Shown: positions 1-5,723, counted from the first letter of the stretch. The stretch: DNA of 5,758 nt from Verrucomicrobiota bacterium (GCA_023459755.1 JAEWSS010000100.1:1-5758), one strand, 5' to 3'. The notes: generated from the sequence alone by a model not told the origin. Numbers and translations: made by a program.

Positions 1-105
1 CCGATCCGGTTGCCGCGCCGTGACCGTGAGCAGCCGCGTTCTCTGGAAGAACCTCACATGGCCCGGGCGTTGGCATACGTCGCGCAAACATTCAAAGATC
101 AATAA
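1..105 (+). CDS. C-terminal end of a gene, possibly a sugar-sensing transcriptional regulator (partial)
   Basis: Frame 1 is open from the window edge to a TAA at 103-105 and gives 34 residues. G or C is frequent at third codon positions and the other two plus frames read less like protein, so this is probably the tail of a real gene that starts before the window. The residues PIRLPRR followed by EEPHMARALAYV resemble the junction in XylR-type regulators, where a periplasmic-binding-protein-like sensor domain ends and the AraC-type helix-turn-helix domain begins (family pattern: D-P-x-V-x-A-L-x-F-I). The PIRLPRR part also resembles the end of LacI-type sensor domains. If it is XylR-like, the helix-turn-helix part is missing, because the stop comes right after AQTFKDQ. 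The identity is a weak guess from a short fragment. That it codes is moderately likely. Confidence 0.4.
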   Translation, partial: PIRLPRRDREQPRSLEEPHMARALAYVAQTFKDQ

Positions 106-222
106 TATAACCCGTTGACGCGGATAAGCAAGCCGCTGTCCGGCAAAAAGTCGTAAAAAACTTTTCCGTGTGCGTCTTTTAACTTTTTTTCATAAATATC
201 CGCATCTTTCAGAAATGAAGAT

Positions 223-250
223 TTGACAAAATATGATTCAGGTGTTTATT
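223..250 (+). promoter_or_regulatory. Candidate sigma-70-like promoter for the secretin operon
   Basis: A perfect TTGACA lies at 223-228. Sixteen bases downstream, TTTATT (245-250) matches four of six positions of TATAAT; TATTTG two bases further on is an alternative. Transcription would start near 257 and give a leader of about 305 nt before the first secretin gene. The -35 is convincing but the -10 is weak, so the start site is uncertain. An imperfect hairpin with a GAAA loop (204-222) abuts the -35. Confidence 0.35.
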
Positions 251-329
251 TGTTTATCGGAATTGAGGAGTTCCATATATTTTTTTTGCGTATCGGGTTG
301 AGGGGCGGCGCGCGCCCGCGGTGTCTTCG

Positions 330-354
330 ACGCCGCCGGAACGGCGTGCTTTTT
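330..354 (+). terminator. GC-rich hairpin with T-tract in the leader (terminator-like)
   Basis: ACGCCG (330-335) pairs perfectly with CGGCGT (342-347) around a 6-nt loop. GC and five T residues (350-354) follow. The 6-bp GC-rich stem plus T-run has the shape of a small intrinsic terminator. It lies downstream of the candidate promoter at 223, so it could be an attenuator element, or a terminator for a short transcript or for the upstream gene. The stem is short and efficiency cannot be judged from sequence alone. Confidence 0.35.
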
Positions 355-397
355 CTGCACTGTCCGGAGTTTTTCCCGGCGGTCGCGTTGTCCACTC

Positions 398-430
398 CCG
401 AAAAAAATTGCAATCCGTATTTTTATTCGG
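398..430 (+). promoter_or_regulatory. AT-rich leader hairpin abutting a strong ribosome site
   Basis: CCGAA (398-402) pairs with TTCGG (426-430), and after one A·A mismatch AAAA (404-407) pairs with TTTT (421-424). This gives nine base pairs around an 11- to 13-nt loop. The 3' arm ends exactly where the purine-rich ribosome site of the short ORF begins (431-440), so folding could influence access to that site. No known riboswitch or thermosensor class was recognised. Confidence 0.3.
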
Positions 431-445
431 AAGGGGAGGGATATC

Positions 446-475
446 ATGTCAATGATGCGCACCGGCTTTTTCTAA
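446..475 (+). CDS. Possible short leader peptide (uORF, 9 residues)
   Basis: An ATG at 446 opens a 9-codon frame reading MSMMRTGFF and stops with TAA at 473-475. It is preceded at 431-440 by AAGGGGAGGG, one of the strongest Shine-Dalgarno-like stretches in the window, 5 nt from the ATG. The stop lies 20 bases before the terminator-like hairpin at 496-525. This resembles a leader-peptide attenuator arrangement. The peptide has no run of a single regulatory amino acid beyond three Met codons, so no sensed metabolite is suggested. The purine run could be fortuitous, and translation is unproven. Confidence 0.3.
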   Translation: MSMMRTGFF

Positions 476-495
476 TGTTTTTCCGCTTTTGCATT

Positions 496-531
496 GTCGC
501 CGCGATTCGAGGAGGAGTCAGCGACTTTTTT
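496..531 (+). terminator. Terminator-like hairpin before the first secretin gene (candidate attenuator)
   Basis: GTCGC (496-500) pairs with GCGAC (521-525). Inside, GATTC (504-508) pairs with GAGTC (515-519) with one G·U pair, giving a ten-base-pair stem with a small asymmetric internal loop (3 nt against 1) and a GAGGAG apical loop. Six T residues (526-531) follow directly. This is the shape of an intrinsic terminator, placed only 16 bases before the ribosome site of the downstream gene. The position suggests transcription attenuation rather than simple termination of the gene ending at 105. The apical loop has the same hexamer as the ribosome site at 548-553. Confidence 0.45.
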
Positions 532-547
532 CGGCAATTCAAAAAAA

Positions 548-553
548 GAGGAG
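548..553 (+). promoter_or_regulatory. Ribosome binding site of secretin-like gene A
   Basis: GAGGAG lies 9 bases before the ATG at 563. It decides the start: the frame is open further upstream to a TTG at 494, but that start has no ribosome site at good spacing and would put 23 polar residues before an obvious signal peptide. Confidence 0.8.
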
Positions 554-562
554 TATTTGATT

Positions 563-2086
563 ATGCGAAAAAAAACGTTTGCCGCATTGCTTGTGCCGCT
601 GGCGTTGACGACCTGGAGCGTCTCGGCGCAGCAGGTCATGAACGCCGACCCGGCGACCACGCGCACCCTGCGCTTTGTCCAGGACGACGCGCAGGATTAC
701 ATGGTGTCCAAGATATATACGCTCAAATATGTTCAGGCCAACGATATAACGCCGTTTGTACTGGGCATTGTGATGCGTTACAACATGAACTCGATTGTCA
801 ACTGCATCGAGTACGGCCCAGACAATACTCAACTGCTCACCGTCACCTGTCCGGTGCAGATGATGCCGTATGTCGACGACTTCATCGCCAAGGTGGACCG
901 CAATATTGAGATCGACGGCAAAGTCCCCGGCGACATCATCAAGGGAACCGGCATCACCCGCGCGGTCTACCGCCCGAAATACCGCTCCGGTCAGAATTTG
1001 CTTAACGTGCTGGTCAACTCGGTTATCGGCGAAGGCCCCTGGGGATCGGTATACGCGTGGGACGCCAACTCCAACCAGATTTACTGGAAGGACAATTCAT
1101 CAAATACCGCGTATGTTTACCAGTTCCTCGGCTTTCTCGACCGTCCGGCACCGCAGATCACGCTTAACTTTAATCTGTATGAGGTGCGGGAAAGCACGCT
1201 GCGCGACCTCGGCATCGAGTATCTGGCGTGGAAAAACGGCCCCGGTCTGAATATTATTGACGTCGGATTCGACGCCTTCAGCCTGACTTCCGGCGGAACC
1301 GCCGCGATTCAGGCGCTGTCCGGACCGGTCGGCGGATTTATGTTCGCTCCGCAGTTTGACGCCAGCTTTATTCGACTGCTTCAGCAAAACGGCAAGGCCG
1401 AGATCCGCAACACCGCGTCGCTGACGGTTTCAAACTCGGATTCGCAGTCCTACGAACTGTATTTCAATCCCGAACTTCAGAATATTGTGAAGACCAATAA
1501 TGACCAGACCAGCGTCGGAATCAGCAATCTCGGACTCCCGGTCGGATTCAATCAGGTTTATCTTCAGATCGACCAGCCGATCGTCAACATTCATTACGGC
1601 GATCCGCAGGCCGGTTATCCATCCAGCGAAGCCTTCACTATCGGCAACTACGAACCCGGCGAGTACGCCAAGTTCAACGGAACGCTTTACTTCGGATATA
1701 ACATCCAGACCGCCAACGTGGTCGAACGCAACAACCTCGGCGCCGAAGTCGTGGAGACCAACAGCATAAGCAGCAATCTGCTGCTGCCGCTCAAGCAGGA
1801 GCTGGTGATCGGTCAATGGAATCAGATGCAGGAAGTCGAACAGGTCATCGGCGTGCCGTGGCTGGTCGACATTCCGATTCTGAAGTACATTTTCGGGACC
1901 ACCACCACCAGCACCGAAACCATAAAAGTGTATCTTACGGTTACCGCCGAAGTGCTGAACACCTCCAAGCCGGCCGGCCTTGAAATGGGTGAACTGCTCG
2001 ATATTCGCACCGCCACCAAGGCGGCGCAGGCGGCCGCAAAAAGCGCCAACATGCCGAGTCAGCCGTTTGTGCCGCAGAGCAAGTAG
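563..2086 (+). CDS. Secretin-like outer-membrane protein A (type II/III secretion secretin family, divergent)
   Basis: The product has 507 residues. Residues 1-22 form a Sec signal peptide (RKK, a hydrophobic core, then SVSA before QQ). Two secretin N-type subdomains follow: one opening at YTLKYVQANDITPFV (52-66), the second at VYRPKYRSGQNLL (from 135). The secretin core starts at PQITLNFNLYEV (197-208), includes LGIEYLAWKN (216-225) and ends with VPWLVDIPILKYIF (431-444) and a beta-strand pair to about 466. Secretins form large ring channels in the outer membrane for type II or III secretion, type IV pili or phage release; which one applies here is unknown. It is shorter than typical GspD or PilQ. 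The usual V-I-G-G segment is changed to VIGQW (415-419), so it is a divergent member. A 41-residue Ala/Lys-rich tail (467-507) follows the core. It is the first gene of the operon and a full-length paralogue of the next gene. Family membership is well supported; the transported substrate is not known. Confidence 0.82.
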   Translation: MRKKTFAALLVPLALTTWSVSAQQVMNADPATTRTLRFVQDDAQDYMVSKIYTLKYVQANDITPFVLGIVMRYNMNSIVNCIEYGPDNTQLLTVTCPVQMMPYVDDFIAKVDRNIEIDGKVPGDIIKGTGITRAVYRPKYRSGQNLLNVLVNSVIGEGPWGSVYAWDANSNQIYWKDNSSNTAYVYQFLGFLDRPAPQITLNFNLYEVRESTLRDLGIEYLAWKNGPGLNIIDVGFDAFSLTSGGTAAIQALSGPVGGFMFAPQFDASFIRLLQQNGKAEIRNTASLTVSNSDSQSYELYFNPELQNIVKTNNDQTSVGISNLGLPVGFNQVYLQIDQPIVNIHYGDPQAGYPSSEAFTIGNYEPGEYAKFNGTLYFGYNIQTANVVERNNLGAEVVETNSISSNLLLPLKQELVIGQWNQMQEVEQVIGVPWLVDIPILKYIFGTTTTSTETIKVYLTVTAEVLNTSKPAGLEMGELLDIRTATKAAQAAAKSANMPSQPFVPQSK

Positions 2087-2101
2087 GATGAACTTATCAG
2101 C

Positions 2102-2107
2102 AAGGAG
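2102..2107 (+). promoter_or_regulatory. Ribosome binding site of secretin-like gene B
   Basis: AAGGAG lies 9 bases before the ATG at 2117 and sits in the 30-base gap after gene A, so B is translated from its own strong site within the same probable transcript. Confidence 0.8.
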
Positions 2108-2116
2108 ACAACTTTT

Positions 2117-3829
2117 ATGAAAAGAAATACCACACTGCTTTTTCTGGCCGGAATGACGGCGGCCGCATCATTGTCGGCGGCGGAAGTCGCCGGCGTGCCG
2201 CGGGACTCGAACTTCAACAACACCGGAGGCTACGATCCGACGCGAATCGAGGCGTGGATGACCATCAATGTCAAGGACGACACCAAGGTCGTCCACTTCA
2301 TCCGCGACAACAACGACCCGCGCGTGGTGACCAAGACCTATCTGCTGAAAAACGTCGATCCCTACGAATTTCGCGACTATCTGCGCCAGATGGTGCAGTC
2401 CAAGCGGGTCGGCAATGCGACGCTGCAGCAGCAGTATCCCGGCAACACCACGTCGCGGCCTTATGTCGCCACCGAGAGCGCGCCGGTTCTGACGTCGGCC
2501 AACGCCCAGCCGAGCTACACCCCGGCCGTGCAGCTGGGCAGCAATACGGCGGTGGAGTGCCTGAAATATGTTGACGGCACCGGACTGTTGATCGTCAGCG
2601 CCGAAGAGTATCGTTTTCACGACAATGAGAACGGCATCGGCATTGACTCCCTGGTGGCGATGCTGGACAATCCCGACCTCGGGCCGCTGAACTACGGCAG
2701 TCAGATGTTCATTTATCTGCCGAAATTCGTTCCGGCCAAAAACCTTATGCCGCTGATCGAAAACATGGGCATGAACATCAGCGACGTCACCGAGTTGTGG
2801 CAGGGGCAGGACCTCGTGGCTTACGATCCGGATTTGAACTGGCTGATTTTCGATGTCGAAAACTATTCCTGCTACAATATCGCCACCATGCTCGGCAAAT
2901 ATGACGTGCCGATCCCCCAGGTTCGCCTGAAGATTCAGGTTTACGAGATCAACTCGGAAAACGACGACAAGATCGGCCTCGACTTTCAGGCGTGGAAAAA
3001 CAATGAGGGCGCCGACCTTTTCTCCGTCGGCGGCCGTTATCGCAACAACTGGGAGGCGATGTATTCCGGAAATGTCATGCCGTCCAAGCTGATCGGCTCG
3101 GAGCGCACCAGTTACTACAATTTCAATCCCAAATGGAACAGCCGTTATATCGACTTTCTGGAAAGCCGCGGCGAGGCGCATGTGATTCACAGCGGCGAGC
3201 TGGTGATCCGGAACAATTATCCGGCGTCGCTGGCCTGCACCACTCAGATGATCTACATCGACACCTCGACGCCGGTTCCCGATGCGACCACGCCGTCCGC
3301 CGACGACCCTTATCGCGTCGGGCCATATAAACTGCTTTCGACCATCATCGGTCACGCCATTGCCGAAAACGAGGATATCGCGGTCGGCAAGGGCAATCAG
3401 CAGATCACCACGGTGTCGACCAGTGAATTCGGCTTCACGCTGAACGTCAACAACGTGTCGGTTAATTTGAATGAAACGCTGTTCGACATAACGGTGTCAA
3501 ATTCAAATCTGCTCGGCTTCCAGTCCAACGGCGCGCCGCGCATTTCCAATGGGAATTCGGTGACGCAGACTGTCAGTCTGCCCTACGGCAAGGACAGTTT
3601 TGTCATCGGCGGCCTTGCCAAACAGGAGCAGGTTAAATCGCAGACCGGCATTCCGTGGCTGATGGACATTCCGTATCTCGGATACATCTTCAGTTCGGAA
3701 TCGACTTCGGTCAAGACTTCGGAACTGATCGTGGTCGGAAAGTGCGAATGGGAGTCGCCATCGCAAAAGGATTATTTGATTGACGCCCAGCTGACCAACC
3801 GTCAAACCAAGCAGAAAGTGAATCAGTAA
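2117..3829 (+). CDS. Secretin-like outer-membrane protein B (type II/III secretion secretin family)
   Basis: The product has 570 residues. It begins with a signal peptide (KR, a hydrophobic stretch, cleavage near residues 21-22 in SLSAAE). The first N-type subdomain opens at TYLLKNVDPYEF (74-85). It is interrupted by a polar Gln/Ser/Thr/Pro-rich insert at about 95-143 that protein A lacks. A second subdomain starts at IYLPKFVPAKNLM (199-211). The secretin core starts at PQVRLKIQVYEIN (267-279), has IGLDFQAWKN (286-295), and carries the canonical end FVIGGLAKQ (495-503) and GIPWLMDIPYLGYIF (511-525), then a final strand ELIVVGK (536-542) and a 28-residue tail. It aligns with protein A over its whole length, so the pair arose by duplication. 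It keeps the family GG motif that A has lost and is the more typical secretin. It is expected in the outer membrane as an oligomeric ring. Its system (secretion, pilus or other) cannot be told, because no ATPase, platform or pseudopilin gene is visible. Confidence 0.87.
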   Translation: MKRNTTLLFLAGMTAAASLSAAEVAGVPRDSNFNNTGGYDPTRIEAWMTINVKDDTKVVHFIRDNNDPRVVTKTYLLKNVDPYEFRDYLRQMVQSKRVGNATLQQQYPGNTTSRPYVATESAPVLTSANAQPSYTPAVQLGSNTAVECLKYVDGTGLLIVSAEEYRFHDNENGIGIDSLVAMLDNPDLGPLNYGSQMFIYLPKFVPAKNLMPLIENMGMNISDVTELWQGQDLVAYDPDLNWLIFDVENYSCYNIATMLGKYDVPIPQVRLKIQVYEINSENDDKIGLDFQAWKNNEGADLFSVGGRYRNNWEAMYSGNVMPSKLIGSERTSYYNFNPKWNSRYIDFLESRGEAHVIHSGELVIRNNYPASLACTTQMIYIDTSTPVPDATTPSADDPYRVGPYKLLSTIIGHAIAENEDIAVGKGNQQITTVSTSEFGFTLNVNNVSVNLNETLFDITVSNSNLLGFQSNGAPRISNGNSVTQTVSLPYGKDSFVIGGLAKQEQVKSQTGIPWLMDIPYLGYIFSSESTSVKTSELIVVGKCEWESPSQKDYLIDAQLTNRQTKQKVNQ

Positions 3830-3830
3830 G

Positions 3831-4295
3831 ATGAATAAAAATGCAACATTGTTCGCAACGCTGCTTTTATCAGCGCTGTTCTGCGGCGGCTGCGCGCTGT
3901 CCGGTTCGGGCGGCGGCGGTGAAACCGGCAACGCCGCCGCTGAAAAATTGCCCGCCTCCGCCGACGCCGTTGCCTGCGGCGACAGTATGCTGGCGGCGAT
4001 ACGCGACGCCGATTATCAGGCGTTCATCGCCAATTTGTCGCCGGCGATGCGCAAGGAAATCGATCCGAAGGAGTTTGAAACTTCCAACCGTCAGCTGACC
4101 GACAAATTCGGCAAGATCGTCGATTTTCATTTTCTGGTCAACCTCAAGGCTCCGGAAGTTGAAAATCTGGTGTGGACGGTTACCTTTGAACAGCCGGGCA
4201 GCGACAAGCAGACCATTGTCCGTCAGCTTTTGTTCCGGGTGGTTGCCGGGCAGCTTGACGGCAGAACCGAGGTGTTCAGCTTCGGATTCTTCTAG
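3831..4295 (+). CDS. Small lipoprotein downstream of the secretins (candidate pilotin or outer-membrane partner)
   Basis: The product has 154 residues. It opens with a short Lys-containing n-region and a hydrophobic stretch ending in SALFCGGC. Cys21 is the likely lipidated residue, though the lipobox is imperfect because position -3 is Cys rather than Leu. A Gly/Ser/Ala-rich linker (22-44) follows. The remaining compact domain has an alpha-helical start (AIRDADYQAFIANLSPAMRKEI, 56-77) and then beta-rich sequence ending in FSFGFF. The pattern of 'amount of D-Y-x-A-F, L-S-P-x-M' recalls small NTF2-like or DUF3887/DUF4019-type domains, a resemblance only. The ATG comes one base after the stop of gene B with no clear ribosome site, so translation is probably coupled to B. 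That coupling suggests a role with the secretins, for example as a pilotin that helps outer-membrane targeting or assembly. This role is inferred, not shown. Confidence 0.75.
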   Translation: MNKNATLFATLLLSALFCGGCALSGSGGGGETGNAAAEKLPASADAVACGDSMLAAIRDADYQAFIANLSPAMRKEIDPKEFETSNRQLTDKFGKIVDFHFLVNLKAPEVENLVWTVTFEQPGSDKQTIVRQLLFRVVAGQLDGRTEVFSFGFF

Positions 4296-4303
4296 TTGCT
4301 CGT

Positions 4304-4350
4304 AAAAAAAAAGATCCGGCGGAATGTTGAATTCGGCCGGATCTTTTTAT
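4304..4350. terminator. Bidirectional intrinsic terminator between convergent genes
   Basis: AAAAAGATCCGGC (4308-4320) and GCCGGATCTTTTT (4336-4348) form a perfect 13-bp stem around a 15-nt loop, within which GAAT and ATTC can also pair. Nine A residues (4304-4312) on the left and five T residues on the right give a U-tract in both directions. It lies 8 bases after the lipoprotein stop and 12 bases after the decarboxylase stop (read on the minus strand), so it ends both transcripts. Confidence 0.92.
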
Positions 4351-4362
4351 TTGCTGCAGACG

Positions 4363-5529
4363 CTATTCGATGAAGTGGGTTTTAAGCGGCGGGAAGCCGT
4401 TGAACTCCACTGCGCAGTAGCTGCTGGTGTAGGCGCCGGTGGTGAGCCAGAAAATCCGGTCGCCGGGTTTGAGGTTTTCCGGCAGCGGGTTGCGGTAGTA
4501 TTCGTACATGATGTCCTGACTGTCGCAGGTCGGTCCGGCGATAATGAAGTCCTCGGAGTCGATGCCGATCCGGTCGCAGTAGAGCGGGTATTTGATTGCC
4601 TCGTCCCAGGTTTCGATCAGGCCGTTGAACTTGCCGGTGTCGAGATAGACCCACTTGTCCACGCTGTGAAACGACTTCTGCGAGATCATCACCACTTCTG
4701 AGACCAGCACCCCGGCCTCGGCCACCAGACTGCGCCCCGGTTCAAGGAGCAGTTCCGGCAGATCGTCGCCGAAGTCTTCCTGAAGATACCGGGTTATTTC
4801 TGACGCATACAGCTCCATCGGGCTGGTTTTGCTGATGTAGTTGGCCGGAAATCCGCCGCCCATATTGATCATTTTCAGCTTGATGCCGGCCTCTTCGGTG
4901 GCGTCGAACAGATAACGCATCTTGGCGATTGCGGAGTCCCACGCGCCGATGTCGCGCTGCTGGCTGCCCACGTGGAAGCTGGCGCCGTAGGGAACCAGAC
5001 CCAGGCGCTGGGCTTCGCAGATCAGCTCGTACGCCATGTCGGGGTGGCAGCCGAACTTGCGTGAAAGCGGCCAGTCGGCGGTCTCCGCGCCTTCGGTGAG
5101 GACGCGGAAGAACACTTTGCTTTTGGGGGCGAACTGGGCAAGATTGCGCAGGTCGGCGATATTGTCGGTGACAAACAGCCGGACGCCTTTATCGTAAAAG
5201 TACTTGATGTCCTGCGGTTTCTTTATGGTGTTGCCGTAACTGAGACGCGACGGCTCGATGCCGAGCGACAGCACCCGGTCAAGTTCATAGACCGAGGCAA
5301 TGTCGAAATTGCTTCCCAGATCGCGGAGCAGTGTCAGAACCTCTTTTGCGGGGTTGGCCTTGACTGCAAAGTAGATTTTTGCAAACGGCAGCAGTCGCTT
5401 GAGCTCGTCGTAATTTTTACGAACGATGCCGAGATTGACCAGCAGGAACGGCGTCTCGTGTTTGCCGGCGGCGGCCATGAATTTACCCCACTCTTCGGGC
5501 AGGTAATAATCAAGAGGGTCAATGCTCAT
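4363..5529 (-). CDS. Ornithine/lysine decarboxylase, PLP fold type III
   Basis: The product has 388 residues, a normal length for bacterial fold-III (alanine-racemase-like) ornithine decarboxylases. These remove CO2 from ornithine to give putrescine; some family members also take lysine and give cadaverine. It is a cytoplasmic, PLP-dependent dimer. The PLP lysine is K57 in YFAVKANP (53-60). Other landmarks are the SYGNTIKK stretch (97-104), HVGSQ (186-190), GGGFP (224-228) and EPGR (263-266), which bind PLP phosphate and ring, then YLDTGKFNGL (295-304) and the catalytic GPTCDSQD with C335 and D336 (332-339). GAYT (365-368) contacts the cofactor region. The SYGNTIKK and GPTCDS motifs fit ornithine decarboxylase better than diaminopimelate decarboxylase (LysA) or carboxynorspermidine decarboxylase. 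Ornithine versus lysine preference cannot be settled by eye. The start has an AAGGAA ribosome site 11 bases upstream. It is convergent with the secretin operon and divergent from the gene at 5732. Confidence 0.93.
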   Translation of the reverse strand: MSIDPLDYYLPEEWGKFMAAAGKHETPFLLVNLGIVRKNYDELKRLLPFAKIYFAVKANPAKEVLTLLRDLGSNFDIASVYELDRVLSLGIEPSRLSYGNTIKKPQDIKYFYDKGVRLFVTDNIADLRNLAQFAPKSKVFFRVLTEGAETADWPLSRKFGCHPDMAYELICEAQRLGLVPYGASFHVGSQQRDIGAWDSAIAKMRYLFDATEEAGIKLKMINMGGGFPANYISKTSPMELYASEITRYLQEDFGDDLPELLLEPGRSLVAEAGVLVSEVVMISQKSFHSVDKWVYLDTGKFNGLIETWDEAIKYPLYCDRIGIDSEDFIIAGPTCDSQDIMYEYYRNPLPENLKPGDRIFWLTTGAYTSSYCAVEFNGFPPLKTHFIE

Positions 5530-5540
5530 CGTTTACGGGA

Positions 5541-5546
5541 TTCCTT
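5541..5546 (-). promoter_or_regulatory. Ribosome binding site of the decarboxylase gene
   Basis: Read on the minus strand this is AAGGAA, 11 bases before the ATG whose complement is at 5527-5529. The spacing is a little long but acceptable, and no better in-frame start lies nearby. Confidence 0.6.
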
Positions 5547-5558
5547 ATCGAGTTAACG

Positions 5559-5590
5559 TTGACAATTTTTTGCGACAGAAGCGAAAAAAT
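5559..5590. repeat. AT-rich imperfect inverted repeat in the divergent intergenic region
   Basis: ATTTTTTGC (5565-5573) and GCGAAAAAAT (5581-5590) are inverted copies with one bulged G and a 7-nt centre. A plus-strand TTGACA (5559-5564) sits directly beside it, but no -10 hexamer is found at the right distance. The repeat could be an operator or a hairpin in the decarboxylase leader. Its function is unknown. Confidence 0.3.
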
Positions 5591-5618
5591 GCCATTAATA
5601 TCGGAAAATGCAAATGAC

Positions 5619-5642
5619 AAAACCGACAAATCCGGTTTTTTT
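5619..5642 (+). terminator. Terminator-like hairpin in the divergent intergenic region
   Basis: AAAACCG (5619-5625) pairs perfectly with CGGTTTT (5633-5639) around a 7-nt loop, and the T-run extends from 5636 to 5642. As a plus-strand transcript this has the form of an intrinsic terminator. It lies 90 bases before the gene starting at 5732, and no complete plus-strand gene precedes it. It may therefore be an attenuator, the end of a small RNA, or a block against antisense transcription from the decarboxylase region. Confidence 0.35.
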
Positions 5643-5683
5643 CCCGTTTTTTCTTTTATATTCGGAAAATATGTCTCATGGAC

Positions 5684-5711
5684 TTGAAAAAAAACGGTTT
5701 CGCCATAAATT
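5684..5711 (+). promoter_or_regulatory. Weak candidate promoter for the gene at 5732
   Basis: TTGAAA (5684-5689) and TAAATT (5706-5711) are separated by 16 bases and match sigma-70 hexamers at five and four of six positions. Transcription would start near 5718, leaving a very short leader that begins at the ribosome site, which makes this candidate uncertain. Confidence 0.25.
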
Positions 5712-5717
5712 TTGTGC

Positions 5718-5723
5718 AAGGAG
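5718..5723 (+). promoter_or_regulatory. Ribosome binding site of the gene starting at 5732
   Basis: AAGGAG lies 8 bases before an ATG, an ideal spacing. It is the main evidence that a real gene starts at 5732. Confidence 0.75.

Larger units (their letters stand above)
106..562 (+). other. Long structured leader / intergenic region before the secretin operon
   Basis: This 457-base stretch has no convincing large gene. A frame open from a TTG at 223 overlaps the secretin gene out of frame and encodes an Arg/Cys-rich, non-protein-like sequence. The region is a mosaic of AT-rich parts (106-300, 400-445, 525-562) and a GC-rich island (300-350). It contains a consensus -35 hexamer at 223-228, hairpins at 259-274, 330-347, 398-430 and 496-525 (three of them followed by T-tracts), and a short ORF with a strong ribosome site at 446-475. 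The layout suggests a regulated 5' leader of about 300 nt, or small transcripts ending before the operon. No known riboswitch class was recognised. Confidence 0.5.

Noticed and set aside
494..562. N-terminal extension of secretin A to the TTG at 494
   Set aside because: It would place 23 polar residues before the signal peptide and put the terminator-like hairpin inside the coding sequence; the ATG at 563 has the good ribosome site.
223..909. 228-codon plus-strand frame starting at a TTG
   Set aside because: Starts inside the -35 hexamer, has no ribosome site, overlaps gene A out of frame and gives an Arg/Cys/His-rich non-protein-like product.
2088..2120. Ten-codon ORF between genes A and B whose TGA overlaps the ATG of B
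   Set aside because: The ATGA overlap looks like coupling, but no ribosome site precedes it at a usable distance and gene B has its own AAGGAG; probably chance.
2168..3355. 395-codon open frame on the minus strand inside secretin gene B
   Set aside because: It is fully antisense to a gene with clear family motifs; its product is an Arg/Val/Gly/His-rich sequence typical of the complement of GC3-rich codons, with no recognisable domain.
424..5667. TATTCGGAA shared by the leader of gene A (424-432) and the region before 5732 (5659-5667) as a common regulator site
   Set aside because: A single 9-base match between two places in a window this size is expected by chance.
5519..5719. 66-codon minus-strand frame upstream of the decarboxylase
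   Set aside because: Begins with TTG, no ribosome site, overlaps the decarboxylase start and covers the AT-rich regulatory region; more likely noncoding.
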